Positions 12,743-24,432 of a stretch of DNA of 64,000 bases are shown here, one piece after another. A model generated the notes under the pieces. It worked only from the letters and a program-made list of their open reading frames with translations, had not been told where the DNA came from and did no database searches. The position numbers and the translations under genes were made by a program. Origin of the DNA: Simmondsia chinensis. Taxonomy: Eukaryota > Streptophyta > Magnoliopsida > Caryophyllales > Simmondsiaceae. Where the stretch lies: contig JAGTTD010000003.1 in assembly GCA_018398585.1 (NCBI GenBank), forward strand, positions 8,192,637-8,256,636, given 5' to 3'. Position 1 is the first letter of the stretch, and each line of letters starts with the position of its first letter.

Positions 12743-13187
12743 TGATACAAACCTGGGTTCCCAAATGCCGCCAAGTCCTCATAATGCATGACGCCAAGTG
12801 CCGCTCGTTTCTGCCTTTCCGCCAAAAGCTGATTGCGTCTGCTATGCAAATTAGCCTATCCGGGCAACGCATCAGCATATCTAGTTTATTCCTTCTGCCA
12901 GTCTAAATATTTTACTAGATATTTTAGCATAATCGTCTATAAATAGGGGGAGTCAGTTATTTTTAGGCTTCATACAAATGTGATGTGAACTTTCTCTCTC
13001 CCCCTCAAACCCTTTTCTATGTCTTCTCCTCTTTCTCCCTTGTAAATCCTCCATTTTAGAGATTACACTTAGACTAATACATCAATATATACAAAGGGGC
13101 AGCCAATTACTGCCCGTAGGCCTCATTGTGTGTTGATTGATTGTTAGATTGAGCTTTGAATTCACTGTTTGAGCTAGATTGGTATCA
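12743..13187 (+). repeat. 5' LTR of chromovirus
   Basis: 445 bp, starts TGATACAAAC and ends TTGGTATCA. A TATA box (CTATAAATAGGGGG, about 12939) lies in the promoter position. The terminal GTATCA overlaps the TGGTATCAGAG primer-binding site, as shown because both LTRs share GGTATCA and diverge immediately after it. Colinear with the 3' LTR apart from scattered substitutions and small indels. Confidence 0.93.
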
Positions 13188-13190
13188 GAG
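13180..13190 (+). promoter_or_regulatory. Primer-binding site, initiator Met tRNA
   Basis: TGGTATCAGAG is complementary to the 3' end of plant initiator tRNA-Met. It begins eight bases inside the LTR end, so priming sequence and LTR terminus overlap in this family. Confidence 0.8.
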
Positions 13191-13297
13191 GCATTCAATC
13201 CTCGACAACGAAGCTCTACATCCGGTAATCAACACCGCTCACCTCCGATAATCACTGATTCTGTTTTTGCCATTTCTGATAGCCATTCGTCACTGCC

Positions 13298-14609
13298 ATG
13301 GCTGACGGGACTCGATCTCAGACTTCAATGGGGGAAATGGAGGAAGCTAAGTGCCCTGCTTTGTCTCAATCGAGCGCAACATGGATTGCATTAGTGAGGA
13401 GCTCTAACAAGTTGTGGATGCCTTATCGATTTAATACACCAGGCTTGCACAGCTAGTCACCCGTGCACCACTTCATGCAATGCCAACTCCTGAACCGGCA
13501 CCACCACCAGCACGATGCGATGAGGCCCCTGAATTCCAAGCATTGGCATTTGCTCGAGGTAACTACCAAGTCCCCACTCGATTTACTAAAATTGATTTTA
13601 TGAGATTTAGTAGTAAAGGTGTTGATGGTTGGTTACAAAGATGTGAGAGATACTTTGTGCTTGATAGAACTCCGAATGAGTTAAATGTTATGTTAGCCAG
13701 TGTATCAATGGAAGATGATGCACAGAAATGGCATAATTCATTTGAACAATAGTGGCCTCGAGATGTTTATATTCCGTGGGAGGTCTGTGCCCCACAAATT
13801 CGAGCTCGATTTACGAAAACCGCCGATGACCCATTGACCGAATTGATGCAACTTTGCCAATTGGGTAGTGTTGATGAATTTTTGAGTAGGTTGGAAGCAC
13901 TTATGAATAGATGTGGGTTGTGTGAGGAGCAAAAGATTAACATTCTTCTGGGTGGATTGCGCGAAGAGATTTGGGGTCATGTCCTTATGTTTAGACCTCA
14001 TTCTCTACATGACATGGTCACACTTGCTAAGCAATAAGAGCATAATTGTGCTTATTTGGACAGTATAACAAGTAAAAACCCTATGAAAACAACACCATTA
14101 CTTCCATCACCTGGTCCGTCTCGTATGACACCTGCCCTCCCACCAGCCCGCTTCTTACCTGCACCTAGGAATGCACCTAGACCCCATCCTCGGGGTAAAT
14201 TGAGCATGACACCAGTAGAATTGGATGACCTTCGCACTAGCAGCTTATGTTTTTATTGCCGGGAACACTTCACCCCGGGGCATCAGTGTGCCATGCTCAA
14301 TCGTGCCCATGTCTCCTGGCTTGAGGCAGATGATGAGGATTAGGAAGCCGCAAATACATTCCTACCAGATCCTGCTTCGGACCCGATTACTGATCCTCAC
14401 ATCTCTATCCACGCTCTGGAAGGGGCCCCCGCTTGTCAGACAATGCGTGTTCAGGGTCAACATCAGCCCTGCTCCTTGAATATCGTCATTGATAACCGCA
14501 ACACTTATAATATTCTGGATGTAGACTTTTCCAAACTCATTGATTGTCCCATCGATACCACCAATCGGCCCTCAGTCACTGTCGCAAATGTGAAGCCGAT
14601 AGTTTGTGA
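13298..14609 (+). pseudogene. Chromovirus gag and start of protease, broken
   Basis: The likely gag start is the ATG at 13298 (MADGTRSQ..., a usual chromovirus gag opening). A frame change occurs before 13480. From there one reading frame continues to the nested insertion, interrupted only by in-frame stops at 13750, 14035 and 14341. Visible parts are the capsid region (WLQRCERYF, then about 100 residues with EFLSRLEALMNRC), a proline-rich linker and a zinc knuckle CFYCREHFTPGHQC of the form common in chromoviruses. After that a degraded aspartic-protease segment has IDNRNTYNILD where an active-site D(S/T)G would be expected. The frame is cut at 14610 by the Athila-like element; the rest of protease is not found on the other side. 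Confidence 0.8.
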
Positions 14610-16269
14610 TGTGTTTTTCTACGTCTATCAAAATTTAATATAAAACCATATCTATTAAACACACCTAAATTGAGGTGTAGGGGAGGGTGTCAAACCACGG
14701 GGACTAAGAGTGCATGAATTTAATCTATGACCTAAATTGATTTAAGGAAAAGTGATATCATTGTGTTAATTAATCTAGAAAATGACAATTAAACTAAAGT
14801 AATCTACTACTAATCGGGAACGTGTATTAAATTGGAGCCTAGGGTTTCGAATCCATCATTAGCCAATTATTTTTGCGTTAACTCTTAAATTGGGATTATT
14901 GATTGTCACACAGGTAGTGGTTTAGGCTACAAGCTTGAACCTACTAAGATAATGTTGTTAGTATTGCGTATTGACCCTATCTAACTAAAGCATATGAAAA
15001 ATAGGCTCTACCTAACTTATTGACCCTATCTAACTAAAGCATAGGGAAGATAGGCTTTAATTAACAATTCGGTTAATACTATTGCTTGATTAATTAATCC
15101 TAAGGCTACAATTTTTTTGGTAAGTTAGCGAAATATATAGATGAAAGAAAATGAGTACAAGTTACAAGGGCATACCCCAGGACACGGCCGAAGCCTACAA
15201 GTATGAAACAACGTCAAAAAAGTTCAGACAAAGTCCATACAACATGCAACCAAAAAACAACAAAAGGGACAAAAAGAAACTAAGTGTTTATCTGATAATC
15301 ATATCAACAAAGAATTAATTTATAAATATCAATATCAATAATTAAAGGTTACAAACTCAATAATCATATCAATTGAATGAACAATAAAAATTTAATACTT
15401 CAAAGTGTTTATCTGAACCAAGCAATTCATATAAACAATCAAATTAACCAGAATTAAAAGTAAACAAAAGTAAATGCTAAGATTTCATCTAACCCCTGAG
15501 AGCAAGTTAGCTCTCCATCAAGGATGATCCGGTGAAGGAGGAGATGAACGAACTCATGTCGGTCTTCATGCTAATTTCGCTCTCGTTCCAATTTAACGAA
15601 ACAAAAAATAGAAAGAAATTGAGAAGCTGAGAGGAGAGAAAGAAACAGGGGCGGTGGTTCTAGAACACCAAAAACAGAGCCTCAATTCTCCTTTTAAAGT
15701 GACGACCTGCTGTGCCGTCAACCCTAACGTCAGTGGGCCTGAGTTGGAGCGGGCTTGGGTCAGAGCTGGTGCGGGTCGAGGTCAGCAAGTCTAGAGCAGG
15801 TGGTGTTGCTAGGCTGAGCTTGCTAGTTGGGCTACTGGTGTTGGGCCTGAGCGTGAGGAGGTGATGGTCTGAGCAGGAAGTCGAGCAGGGAGTGGGCCAG
15901 AGCTATGTTTGGGCTGCACTATTGCATTGGGCCAGAACAGGACAAAAGAGGCGGGCGATGCGCGTTGGTGGTTGACGGGCTGGAAGACGTCGGTGTGGGT
16001 TGGAAGTTGAAGATGATGTTGGGTGTTGGAGATGATGGGTCGGGTTGGGCCGAGCTTATACGTTCTTGTCCCCAATCTCAATTGACCTGATTTAATTGTT
16101 TGCACATCGAATTTGTCTTATTTGCACTATAATTTGATAATTTTTGGAACTTTAATTTCAAACTTGTTAAATATGAAAATTGTCATAGTGAGTATAAAAC
16201 TATAATTAAACAGGTGCAAAATAATTAAAATTGCAATTAAAAGATGTGTAAATATGAGATGCATTAACA
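14610..16269 (-). repeat. Left LTR (3' LTR) of the Athila-like element
   Basis: On the plus strand it starts TGTGTTTTTC and ends ATTAACA. Next to it, CCTCCACATCT is the complement of a purine-rich tract (minus: AGATGTGGAGG then TGTTAATGC). Length 1660 bp, including a LINE tail of about 195 bp at 15111-15306 that is absent from the other LTR. It retains about 78 bp (around 14848-14925) that the right LTR lacks. Confidence 0.85.
15111..15306 (-). mobile_element. 5'-truncated LINE 3' tail inserted in one LTR
   Basis: On the minus strand it reads GTGTCCTGGGGTATGCCC, then a T/A-rich stretch, then TTACCAAAAAAA, ending at a T-run on the plus strand. The same 3'-tail pattern (CTTGGGGTATACCCC ... TTTACCAAAAA) ends the LINE at 50480-51583, so both are one L1-type family. 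The corresponding site in the right LTR (around 23790) is empty, so insertion followed integration of the Athila-like element. A target duplication is not clear. Confidence 0.7.
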
Positions 16270-17544
16270 CCTCCACATCTAACCTTTGCTAGTCCTCGAG
16301 CAAAGCGTACAATAGACATTACGACTCAGGTGACTAACTACCACAATCATCATCAAGTTTTCCGAGATTAACACATACATTAGAATTCAAGACAAGATTC
16401 AGTCATTTAGAGCATTCTCCAATTCCATGAATTCAGATGATTAAACTTCAAAACTCATTTTAGAATTTTGTTAACCGTGTATCAATTAATAGATGCTACT
16501 GAAGCAATTTAAGCACATAAGTGAACGTGAATAGGATCTCAAATTCTCGTTTCCAACCAAATATATAAAGGTTTTGTGCACCCACGCAATTGAATCACCT
16601 AAACACATGCCTATACATAGAGAAATTTTAAGTTGCATATGAGTGACCACTTTACAACACTCTAACCTCAGTATAGCATAAAAGAAGAACATCTTTATCA
16701 TGTATGTATACCAGTTTTTACTTTTTCTTTTTTCTATTGCCTTTTTCTTTTGGAGGAAACCCCTTTTTTCTTTTTTTTTTTCCTTTTTACTTTTGTTCCC
16801 TCTTTCTTTCCTGTCCATCTTTGGACTTTTTTTTTTTTTTTTTTAATAACATGTACTGCATCATTATAATTGACATTGGCCATTCAGTAATTTTCATTAC
16901 ATCAAGGGCAAGGATTAGGATAAGCCAATAGTGCAGGCTTGCAAAACTCAAGACATATAGGGTTGTTTATTCAAATTCTTTAGATTTTCCACAACACGAT
17001 AGTCCTGTGCATAGTGAATATGTGAGCGGCATGAGTAGAACCCATTAATATCAACAATGATCAACAATACTCATTAACAAGTATGAAGCAGAATCATTTA
17101 ACTTCATGCAGTTAAGAGAACGAAATAAACAACTAATCCCACTGTCATCATAACATAGGCATCGATCAAGGAAAACTTGGTTAAACGGTCTCTAAATGCA
17201 CAAAAGATGCCAAAATTTTAAAAATTTGACCCAAAAAAAAATGAGCACATGCAAATGAGCCTCACCCTCACACCTAAATCATGCATTGTCCTCAATGAGA
17301 CAACATAAATCATTAAAGCACAAGAAATAGGTGAGATAGAGCAATACAACCTGACAAGGCGGCGTGAACATTTATATATGACTTCTTCAACCTAGGACAA
17401 GAACCTGAAACGAGATAAAACAAGTCTCCAAGAAACTAATTAGTTTAAAAACTAAACTAAAAACAAGAATTAACAAAACCTAGGCTGCCTCCTAGGAGCG
17501 CTAAGTTTTACGCCTTCAGCCGGGCGCAATGAATCCAGCAAAGA
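16270..17544 (-). other. Untranslated 3' region of the Athila-like element
   Basis: Lies between integrase and the left LTR. It holds A/T-rich sequence, a T-rich/pyrimidine tract (16715-16845) and a purine tract adjoining the LTR. No envelope-type reading frame is visible, although some Athila elements carry one here. Confidence 0.6.
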
Positions 17545-18962
17545 TCAAGTATAAATCATGGTGTCCACCAAAGGGACAACTTCAATAAGCTGTCGATCAA
17601 CAATCCCATCCAACTCAACTACAGGTTTAAGCCTTTGACCATTTACAGTGAATGCACGACCATCTTTTGGGTGGCATATCTCAATAGCACCCGAGGGGTA
17701 CACCTGCTTAACCACAAAAGGACCATCCCACCTATACCTCAACTTACCAGGAAAAAGACGCAATTTAGGATTAAAAAGGCAAACCTTTTCATCAGGAGCA
17801 AATATTTTCCTCAAAATATGTTTATCATGAAAAGCCTTGGTTTTAGCTTTATAAATCTTTGCATTCTTATAAGCTTCATTTCTCAACTCCTCAAGTTCAC
17901 TCAATTGGAGCTTTCGGTTAGATCCAGCTTGGTCTAAGTCAAAATTCAAAGCCCTAGTGGCCCAATAAGCATGGTGTTCTAACTCAACCGGTAAATGGAA
18001 GGCCTTACCAAAGACTAGCCTATAGGGTGACATATCAAGTGGGGTCTTATGGGTAGTACGGTAAGCCCCAAGAGCATCATTCAACCTAAGGGACCAATCT
18101 TTCCTATCAGGACGAACCGTTTTCTCAAGTATAGACTTGATCTCACGGTTTGAAAGCTCTACTTAACCCCTAGTTTAGGGATGATAGGGGGTGGCAATCT
18201 TATGATGCACTGAGTACTTCCTAAGATGTGTCTCAAATGAACTATAAATGAAATGCCTACCACCATCACTAATGAGTGCTCTAGGGGTACAAAAGCGGTT
18301 AAAAATGTGGTCCTTGACGAATTGCATGACCACTTTGTGGCCATTGGTCCTAGTAGATATAGCCTCAACCATTTTGACACATAATCAACCCCTAAAAGTA
18401 TGTAAACAAACCCAGAAGATGGGGGAAATGGTCCCATAAAGTCAATACCCCAAACCTCAAATATTTCCACAATTAAAATGGGGTTCAAAGGCATCATGTC
18501 TCGAAGCATCATTGCGCCTGTGCGCTGACAACGCTCACATGCAAGACAAAACTTGTGAGCATCCTTGAACAGAGTTGGCCAATAAAAACCACATTGTAGG
18601 ACTTTTGCAGCAGTCCTACGACCTCCAAAATGTCCTCCACATGTATATGAGTGACAAAAAGATAAAATTCTATGATACTCACACTCTGGAACACATCTAC
18701 GAATTACTTGGTCTGCACAATGTTTAAACAAGTTAGGGTCATCCCGGTAAATGTGCTTTACTTGAGAGTAAAACCTATCCTTTTCTTGCTTAGACCAAGT
18801 AGATGGAATCGCACCTGTGGCGAGGAAGTTAACAATATCTGCAAACCAAGGGCCACGTGAATAGGAGACAATAAAAATTTGCTCATCGGGAAAAGAGCTA
18901 TGCATTGAAATAGATGGATCATGATGCTCAAAGAAAATCCTAGAGAGATGGTCAACTACCAC
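17545..18962 (-). pseudogene. Integrase of the Athila-like element
   Basis: The N-terminal zinc finger is visible as H...H...CLACERC. The catalytic core has the first Asp in GIDFMGPF, the second in ISDGGRHF and the third acidic residue in [10 protein letters not shown]. The second Asp is in a shifted frame (18175-18372) relative to the first (18159-18962), and two stops separate the E-containing segment from the C-terminal part (17545-18084). The C-terminal part keeps the [19 protein letters not shown] and [10 protein letters not shown] motifs typical of this clade. The frameshift and stops make it non-functional. Confidence 0.85.
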
Positions 18963-19080
18963 ATTCTCTGCACCTTTCTTATCTCTAATCTCAATGTCAA
19001 ACTCTTGAAGTAGAAGAATCTATCTAATGAGCCTAGGTTTCATTTCTTTCTTTCAGAGCAAATATTATAATGCAGCATGG

Positions 19081-20296
19081 TCAGAATAGATAATGACTTT
19101 TGACCTCAAAAAGATAGGAACGAAATTTGTCAAGAGCAAACACAATAGCTAGTAACTCCTTTTCAGTGGTGGTGTAATGGCGTTGGACATCATTAAGAGT
19201 TTTACTAGCATAGTAAATGACATGAGGCACTTTGTTCACTCTTTGACCTAGGACGGCACCTATAGCAAAATCAGAAGCATCACACATAATTTCAAAAGGG
19301 AGAGAGTAATCAGGTGGCTGCATAATAGGGGCCGACACAAGTAATGATCTAAGCTTTCAGAAAGCTTCTAAGCAAGACTCATCAAACTCAAATGATAGCA
19401 AGCTAGTCAATGGTCTAGCTAACTTCCCAAAGTCCTTAATGAATCTCCTATAGAAACCTGCATGACCTAGAAAGGATCTAACTTGCTTCACGTTTGAGGG
19501 AAGGGGTAAGTTTGCAATCTGATCTACCTTAGCCTTATCAACCTCAATGCCCTTCTTGGACAATCTATGACCAATTATAGTCCCCTCTAGAACTATAAAG
19601 TAACTCTTTTCCCAACTCAAAACAAGATTGGTCTCTTCACATCTTTTTAGCACAAGCCTTAAATTCTGCAAACATTCATCAAACGAAGGTCCAAAAATAG
19701 AGAAATCAGCCATGAAAACCTCAAGAAATTTGTCTACCGTGTCAGAGAAGATAGACATCATGCATCTCTGGAATGTAGCGGGCGCAATAAATAAGCCAAA
19801 TGGCATCCTACGGTAGGCAAATGTGCCAAAGGGGCACGTAAAAGTCGTTTTTTCCTGATCCTCTAGGTAGACTGCTACCTGGTTATATCCTGAATATCCA
19901 TAAAGAAAATAGTAAAAGCTCTGACCGGCTAGCCTCTCTAAAATATGGTCAATGAATGGTAGAGAAAATGGTCCTTCCTAATGGTAGAGTTAAGCTTCCT
20001 ATAATCAATACATACTCTCTAGCCCGTGGTCTCTCTAGTAGGCACTAACTCTCCATCACTACTCCTAACCACAGTAACGCCGACTTCTTTGGGACTACCT
20101 GAATAGGGCTAACCCACCTTCTATCAGAAATTGGGTAAATGATACCTGCATCAAGCAACTTCGCAATCTCTTTCTTTACCACTTCCTTCATGTTAGGGTT
20201 CAACCTCTTTTGCATCTCTTTAGTGGGTCTAGCATTCTCATTAAGAAAAATCCTATGCATACAAATGGAAGGGTCTATACCCTTCAAATTAGCCAC
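19081..20296 (-). pseudogene. Reverse transcriptase and RNase H of the Athila-like element
   Basis: The RT start is seen at 20296-20045 (KEIAKLLDAGIIYPISD.RWVSPIQVVPKKS), then a break, then MPFGL...PATFQRCM at 19806. The catalytic motif reads FMADF, where the family has an FMDDF-type pair, so one catalytic Asp is replaced by Ala. The thumb/connection segment (GHRLSKKGIEVDKAKV, SFLGHAGFYRRFI) is well preserved. RNase H follows (DASDFAIGAVLGQ, TTEKELLAIVFALDKFRSYL) at 19338-19081. Stops and frame changes separate the pieces. Confidence 0.87.
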
Positions 20297-20299
20297 AGA

Positions 20300-21178
20300 C
20301 TACCCAATGGCACTCTTATGAGCACTAAGCACTATCATCAATGCATCCTCCTGTTCCCTAGACAATTGAGAAGAGATAATCATAGGTAAAGTCTCATCGG
20401 GTCCTAAGAAAGCATACTTAAGAGTAGATTGCAACGACTTAAGTTCAAGTTTGGGTGATGAAACTATGGAAGGCAAGGCAGGGGAATCCAAAAGCGTAGG
20501 TAAAGCTTCTACTTTTGAAAACCAATGACAAGTCTCTAAAGGGGTACAGAACTCAAGCAAATCATTCATCTCTCTAATGTCATTTTCAATCTCGAAATCA
20601 TAAGTACAATCATATACTAGTGCTTGCTCAAGGGAATCACTAACTAGGATAGAGAGGAGTGTTTGGTAAAAAAAATCATCAATAACATCCACCCAGAAAC
20701 ACTCCAACTCATCCTCACTAGTGGGTGACAACGAAGCCTTAAAATTGTTCAACCTAATAGTCATGTTTGCAAAACTAATGTCCATTATCCCAGATCTACA
20801 ATTAATGGTAGCATTGGCTGTCGCTAAGAAAGGACGACCTAGAATGATAGGGACATGGTTTTTTGAATGATTAGAAGGTTCCATATCAAGCACGAGGAAA
20901 TCAGCAGGAAATAAGACTCTGTCTACTCTCACTAACACGCCAATTAGCTCACCACGGGGGATCCTAGTTGATCTATCTGCTAACTGTAAGGTCACCGTGG
21001 TGGGTTGCAACTCTCCCAAGCCTAACTTCTCATAAACCGAGTAAGGGATAATGTTGACACTCTCTCCTAAGTCTAATAAAGCTTTATCAATCGGGTAGTC
21101 TCCAAGTGAACAAGAGATGGTTGGGACACTAGGGTCTTTGTACTTAATTGGAGTGTCACACTCCAGAATAAAGCTCAC
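20300..21178 (-). pseudogene. Aspartic protease region of the Athila-like element
   Basis: A 292-codon open stretch. The active-site motif is LDLGESVNIIP, where family members normally have LDLGASVN. PRG.LIGVLVRVD and IILGRPFLATANA match the flap and C-terminal parts of retroviral-type proteases. The remainder is a linker to RT. The open stretch begins after an in-frame stop that separates it from gag. Confidence 0.8.
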
Positions 21179-23083
21179 TTACTCGGCTAAAAATACTTTT
21201 TTAGGCAGATGTGCTCTAGATCGCCTCTTTTGGTTCAATAAGTCCTTAATGAACTTCGCATAGGCCGAGATCTGTTTAATTGCATCAAGAAGGGAAATGT
21301 TTATCTTTACTTGCCTAGAAGTCTCCAAAATGTCTTCCCACTTCTTGTCCTTCCCATTTGGATATGGTGCAACTAAAGCTTGGGGGGAAGGAAACTCTAG
21401 GTACATATGAGGAAGGAAGATTAGAGGTCTTAGGAGTGGAAGAATATGACCTCATCGGTCTCCTTCTCTCTTTCCTCTCTCTTTTCTTCTCCCTCGCCAC
21501 TTATGGGTACTTCACTCTCAGCACTCACCCCATCGTCAACCTCCTTTCCACTTCTTAACATTGTAATAGACATTGCTTGTTCTTGATGGGGAGGGTAATT
21601 TTCTTGTGTCACACAGTTCCTAGGGTTCTCTACGGTTTGGCTAGGGAGTCTTCCCTCGTCTCTCTTACTCAAAGTGTTAGCTAGTTGACCTATTTGGGTT
21701 TCTAACTTTGAGATCGATTGTGTATGAAAGTGGAGGAGTTGGGAATTAACTTCCAAACCTTTCAGCGCACTCAAAACCTTCCCTTCAAAATTCGAATTAG
21801 AGCTCAAATTAGGAGGTTGAGAGTAGTTGGAAGCATACCCTTGCGGTTGAAAACCGAGAGGTCGGGGCATACCAGATTGTTGAGGTCGTGGGTTTGGTTA
21901 TTGTGGCACGAATTGTCCTTCTCCTCCTTGCCTCCAGGAGAAGTTTGGATGGTTTCTCCAGCTCGCATTGCATGTGTTTGAGTACAGATCATTCCTTGAC
22001 AATCCTTAGGCTACATTAACCTGTTCCTCCTACCACTCAAACAAAGGTGAAGCAGAGGGGCAATCTTGTGTAGAATGAGAGACACTGGAGCATGAAGAAT
22101 AGACACTATGCGTGTTTTGAACATTATACACATTAGGCATAGTAGAGGGAGTCAATGTCATCGTAAATAAGGAAGTCAATTGTTCTACAGAAGAGGCAAG
22201 AGAGTCTACTTTCTTATCTAAGATGGAAGTGTGAGCAATTTCATATACTCTTCCTCTATTTAACATAACAGTATTTAAACGTGCATGTGCGGCATTCTGT
22301 TGTGAGTTCTCATTCAAATGTTCAAAAAATTCCCACGCCTCATCCTCATTCTTCCTGAGAAATTGACCACCGCATGAGGCATCAACAGTTTGTTGACCCT
22401 TCTCGTTTAACCCATAATAGAAATTTTGGACTAGTTGCCATTTAGGATAGCATGATGTAGACAAGCTCGTAAGAGTTCCCTAAACCTATCCCAACTCTCG
22501 TGAAACTCGGGCGAAGGTGTTAATGGCTCTCCTATCAGTGTTAGTCTTACTAATGGGATAGAATTTCTAAAGAAATTCTTGTTACAATTGAGTCCAAATA
22601 CTAATCGTCCCACTAGGTAAGGTGCCTAAGTAATACTTAGCCTTTTCTTTCAAAGAGAAAGGAAAAAAGACGAAGTAAGATGGCGTCATCACTAATGTTA
22701 GGAATCTTGATGGTTGAACAAACCTCCATGAAACTGTCCAAGTGTGTGTACAGGTTCTCATTACCTAAGCCATGCAATGAAGGAAGCATTTGTATGGTAG
22801 GTGCCTTAAGCTCGAACTGATAGGCTACCGGTGACAATCTAATGCATGAAGGCGAGGTGTATGTGGTGGGAGTAAAATACTCCATAAGTGGACGTGGTTG
22901 TTGTTTGTCAGCCATTGCGGCTTGTGCTCGGCGTTGGGCTCTAAAGTCTCTTAAAGTCCTTTCAATTTCAAGGTCGAATCTAGTAAGGTCAAGAGACAAA
23001 GAGCGGCGACCGTGCATGAAATAACAATCACAAGAAGCAAATAAAACTAAAACTAAAACTAGCAAAACAAACAAAACAAACAC
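21179..23083 (-). pseudogene. gag region of the Athila-like element
   Basis: The gag probably starts at the Met of MADKQQPRPLMEYF (about 22915). FELKAPTIQMLPSLHGL and HLDSFMEVCSTIKIPNISDD are typical of the Athila/Tat gag. The frame is broken before 22464, where FYYGLNEKGQQTVDASCGGQ continues it, and again near 22030 and 21870. The zinc knuckle seems lost in the degraded stretch near 22040. Upstream codons 22960-23083 are hydrophobic translation of leader sequence and probably not coding. Confidence 0.8.
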
Positions 23084-23327
23084 TTAAAAAGAAAAACAAA
23101 AGAAAAGCAAATAATAAACTATCCTAAGATCAACCTATGCATGAAAATCACATGATAAATAATGCATTAAAAATAAATAAATAAATAAACTTTTTTAAAA
23201 TAAGAAAAGTAAAGAAAATATTTTTTTAAAATTTTTTAAAGAAAGGGACAATAACAATTAAAAACAATTTAAGACAATTGAAAATCAAAGAAAATCACAA
23301 AAATAAAATCACGAACGTTGTCTAGCC

Positions 23328-23350
23328 TCCGGCAACGGCCAAAATCTTGA
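23328..23350 (-). promoter_or_regulatory. Primer-binding site, tRNA-Asp type, decayed
   Basis: On the minus strand next to the right LTR the sequence is TTGGCCGTTGCCGGAGG. The usual Athila-type site is TGGCGCCGTTGCCGG, complementary to tRNA-Asp, so this copy looks like that site with a 2-nt loss. Confidence 0.7.
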
Positions 23351-24432
23351 TGTGTTTTTCTACGTCTATCAAAATTTAATATAAAACCCTATCTATTAAA
23401 CACACCTAAATTGAGGTGTAGGGCAGGAGGGTGTCGAACCATATGGACTAAGAGTGCGTGAATTAAATCTATGACCTAAATTGATTTAAGGAAAAATAAT
23501 ATCTTTGTGTTAATTAATCTAGAAAATAACAATTAAACTAAAGTAATCTACTACTAATCGGGAACGTGTATTAAATTGGAGCCTAGTTTAGGCTACAAGC
23601 TTAAACCTAATAAGATGATGCTGTTAGCATTGCGCATTGACCCCATCTAACTAAAGCATAAGGAAAATAGGCTCTACCTAACGTATTATTAATTATTACG
23701 TATTGACCTTATCTAACAAAAGCATAGGGAAGATAGGTTTTAATTACCAATTCGGTTAATACTATTGCTTGATTAATTAATCCTAAGGCTACAAGCACAA
23801 AGAATTAATTTATAAATATCAATATCAACAATTAAAGGTTACAAACTCAATAATCATATTAATTGAATAAACAATAAAAATATAATACTTCCAAGTATTT
23901 ACCTCAACCAAGCAATTCATGTAAACAATCAAATTAACCCGAATTAAAAGTAAACAGAAGTAAAGGCTAAGATTTTATCTAACCCCAGAGAGCAAGTTAG
24001 CTCTCCATCAAGGATAATCCGGTGAAGGAGGAGATGAACGAACTCATGTCGGTCTTCAGGCTAATTTCACTCTCATTCCAATTTAATGAAACAAAAAATA
24101 GAAAAAGAAATTGAGAAGCTGAGAGGAGAGAAAGAAACAGGGGCGGGGGTTCTAAAACACCAAAAACAGAGCCTCAATTCTCCTTTTAAAGTGATGACCT
24201 GCTATGTCGTCAACCCTAACGTCGGTGGGCCTGAGTGGGAGCGGGCTTGAGTCGGAGCTGGTGCGGGTCGAGGTCAGTAAGTCTGGCATGGGTGATGATG
24301 CTGGGCCGAGCTTTCTGATTGGGCTGCTGGTGTTGGGCCTGAGCGTGAGGAGGTGATGGTTTGGGTAGGAATTCGAGCAGGGAGTGTGCCAGAGCTACGC
24401 CTGGGCTACACTGTTGCGTTGGGCAGGAACAA
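23351..24432 (-). repeat. Right LTR (5' LTR) of the Athila-like element, truncated
   Basis: Matches 14610-15950 from TGTGTTTTTC onward. It lacks the LINE tail, has a deletion of about 78 bp near 23588, and stops at about 24432 inside the LTR. The next bases read as chromovirus RT (RALNKMTIKDKF). Confidence 0.87.

Larger units (their letters stand above)
14610..24432 (-). mobile_element. Athila-like Ty3/gypsy element nested in the chromovirus, right end deleted
   Basis: Minus-strand element with order (right to left) LTR, tRNA-Asp-type primer-binding site, gag, protease, RT, RNase H, integrase, untranslated tail, LTR. The left LTR is complete (14610-16269). The right LTR stops at about 24432, where chromovirus RT sequence resumes. 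Compared with the left LTR about 320 bp is missing from its outer end, and chromovirus sequence from mid-protease to early RT is missing too, so one deletion removed the right junction. No target duplication can therefore be seen. No envelope-like ORF is visible. Lineage is called from the primer-binding site and pol sequence; a Tat-clade assignment cannot be excluded. Confidence 0.85.

Noticed and set aside
16270..17544. Envelope-like gene of the Athila-like element
   Set aside because: No long frame or hydrophobic pattern typical of such a gene was found.
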